A DNA stretch of 15,285 bases from contig JARXAV010000004.1 of assembly GCA_029865665.1 (NCBI GenBank), positions 1 through 15,285 on the forward strand, read 5' to 3'. Numbering within the stretch: the first letter of the stretch is position 1; each line of letters opens with the position of its first letter. Origin of the DNA: Flectobacillus sp. (lineage in GTDB: Bacteria > Bacteroidota > Bacteroidia > Cytophagales > Spirosomataceae). Of the stretch, positions 14,761 through 15,285 are shown one piece after another. Below the pieces are notes generated by a model. The model had not been told where the DNA came from. It saw nothing but the letters and a program-made list of their open reading frames with translations, and made no database searches. The position numbers and the translations under genes were made by a program.

Positions 14761-15285
14761 ATGAACTATAATTTACTAATCGAAAACCTAACAAACCCAG
14801 CATTACTATTTTTTATACTGGGTTTGATTGCTGTATATTTTAAAAGTGATTTAGAAATACCAGCTAACTCTTCAAAATTTATTTCTCTGTACTTATTGTT
14901 TGCAATAGGCTTCAAAGGTGGGCAAGAGTTGTCGCATGAAACATTTACAAATGAAATAGGCTTGTCGATGTTATTCGGCATTTTTCTTTCTTTGTTTATT
15001 CCATTTTATACCTTTTTTATCCTAAAACGCAAACTCTCTGTTTATGATGCAGGGGCAATTGCCGCAGCTTATGGCTCTGTAAGTGCCGTAACTTTTGTAA
15101 CAGGGGTTTCTTATCTCGAATCACAACAACTAACACTGCATGGTCACATGGTTGCCATCATGGCATTGATGGAATCTCCCGCAATCATAATAGGCTTAGT
15201 GTTAATATCCATATTTAATAAAGTCGAATCAGACAAAATTGACAAACGAGGCGTTCTAAAGCACTCATTTACGAACGGAAGTGTA
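14761..15285 (+). CDS. SbtA-type sodium-dependent bicarbonate permease, cut by the right edge
   Basis: The frame starts at ATG 14761 and runs open through the last base, giving 175 residues of a family usually over 300 long. It is an integral membrane protein with hydrophobic helices, for example at about 13-27, 40-52, 68-87, 96-116 and 126-150. Motifs of the SbtA/DUF897 family are NPALLFFILG (12-21), KSDLEIP (28-34), LLFAIGFKGGQEL (45-57), AAAYGSVSAVTF (101-112) and MALMESPAII (134-143). In cyanobacteria SbtA imports bicarbonate with sodium. In a heterotroph it would more likely feed carboxylation reactions or pH control, which is inference. It lies 30 bases after the Sua5 gene with no terminator, so co-transcription is likely. 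The partner SbtB, if present, would lie beyond the window. Confidence 0.88.
   Translation, partial: MNYNLLIENLTNPALLFFILGLIAVYFKSDLEIPANSSKFISLYLLFAIGFKGGQELSHETFTNEIGLSMLFGIFLSLFIPFYTFFILKRKLSVYDAGAIAAAYGSVSAVTFVTGVSYLESQQLTLHGHMVAIMALMESPAIIIGLVLISIFNKVESDKIDKRGVLKHSFTNGSV

Overview
This 15.3 kb window reads as a chromosomal housekeeping region of an AT-rich Bacteroidota, most probably a member of the Cytophagales. The signs are Bacteroidota-type protein variants (PdxJ with Lys where proteobacterial enzymes have His, an RprX/RprY-like two-component pair), start codons without Shine-Dalgarno sequences, a promoter matching the Bacteroidota consensus (TTG, about 20 bases, TAnnTTTG), and intergenic palindromic repeats typical of the phylum. 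No phage, plasmid, tRNA, rRNA or CRISPR signal was seen.

Layout. An outer-membrane beta-barrel gene cut by the left edge (2-667, +) is followed by a 220-bp non-coding element with 25-bp terminal inverted repeats and three internal hairpins (701-920). A hairpin-rich gap follows. On the minus strand come pdxJ (5184-5906), lon (2493-4982) and, 21 bases after lon, an orphan sensor histidine kinase (1191-2471). On the plus strand are the YqeY-family gene (6117-6566) and rlmN (6950-8020), each with a hairpin terminator downstream. Convergent to rlmN is a minus-strand two-component operon: a histidine kinase (9058-10809), then an OmpR-family regulator (8311-9000). Next is a minus-strand ArsR-family repressor and thioredoxin operon (10950-11575), with a perfect operator-like palindrome between its -33 and -7 elements. 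A DUF4349 lipoprotein gene (11879-12775, -) follows, with related short palindromes on both sides. The right end (+) holds two small predicted membrane proteins (13183-13458 and 13550-13717), a two-domain Sua5 threonylcarbamoyl-AMP synthase gene (13771-14730), and the start of an SbtA-type sodium/bicarbonate permease gene cut by the right edge (14761-15285).

How the parts relate. The genes serve separate tasks: protein quality control (Lon), vitamin B6 synthesis (PdxJ), RNA modification (RlmN, Sua5), envelope sensing (two kinases and one regulator), thiol redox control (ArsR and thioredoxin) and bicarbonate uptake (SbtA). The two kinases are homologous through the sensor and kinase regions, but only one has an adjacent regulator, so crosstalk is possible.

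I do not see a convincing undescribed multi-gene system. The most unusual content is non-coding: the 220-bp element, the palindrome families around DUF4349, and the hairpin-rich gap after the element. The ArsR-thioredoxin control region and the kinase paralogy are the best protein-level leads.
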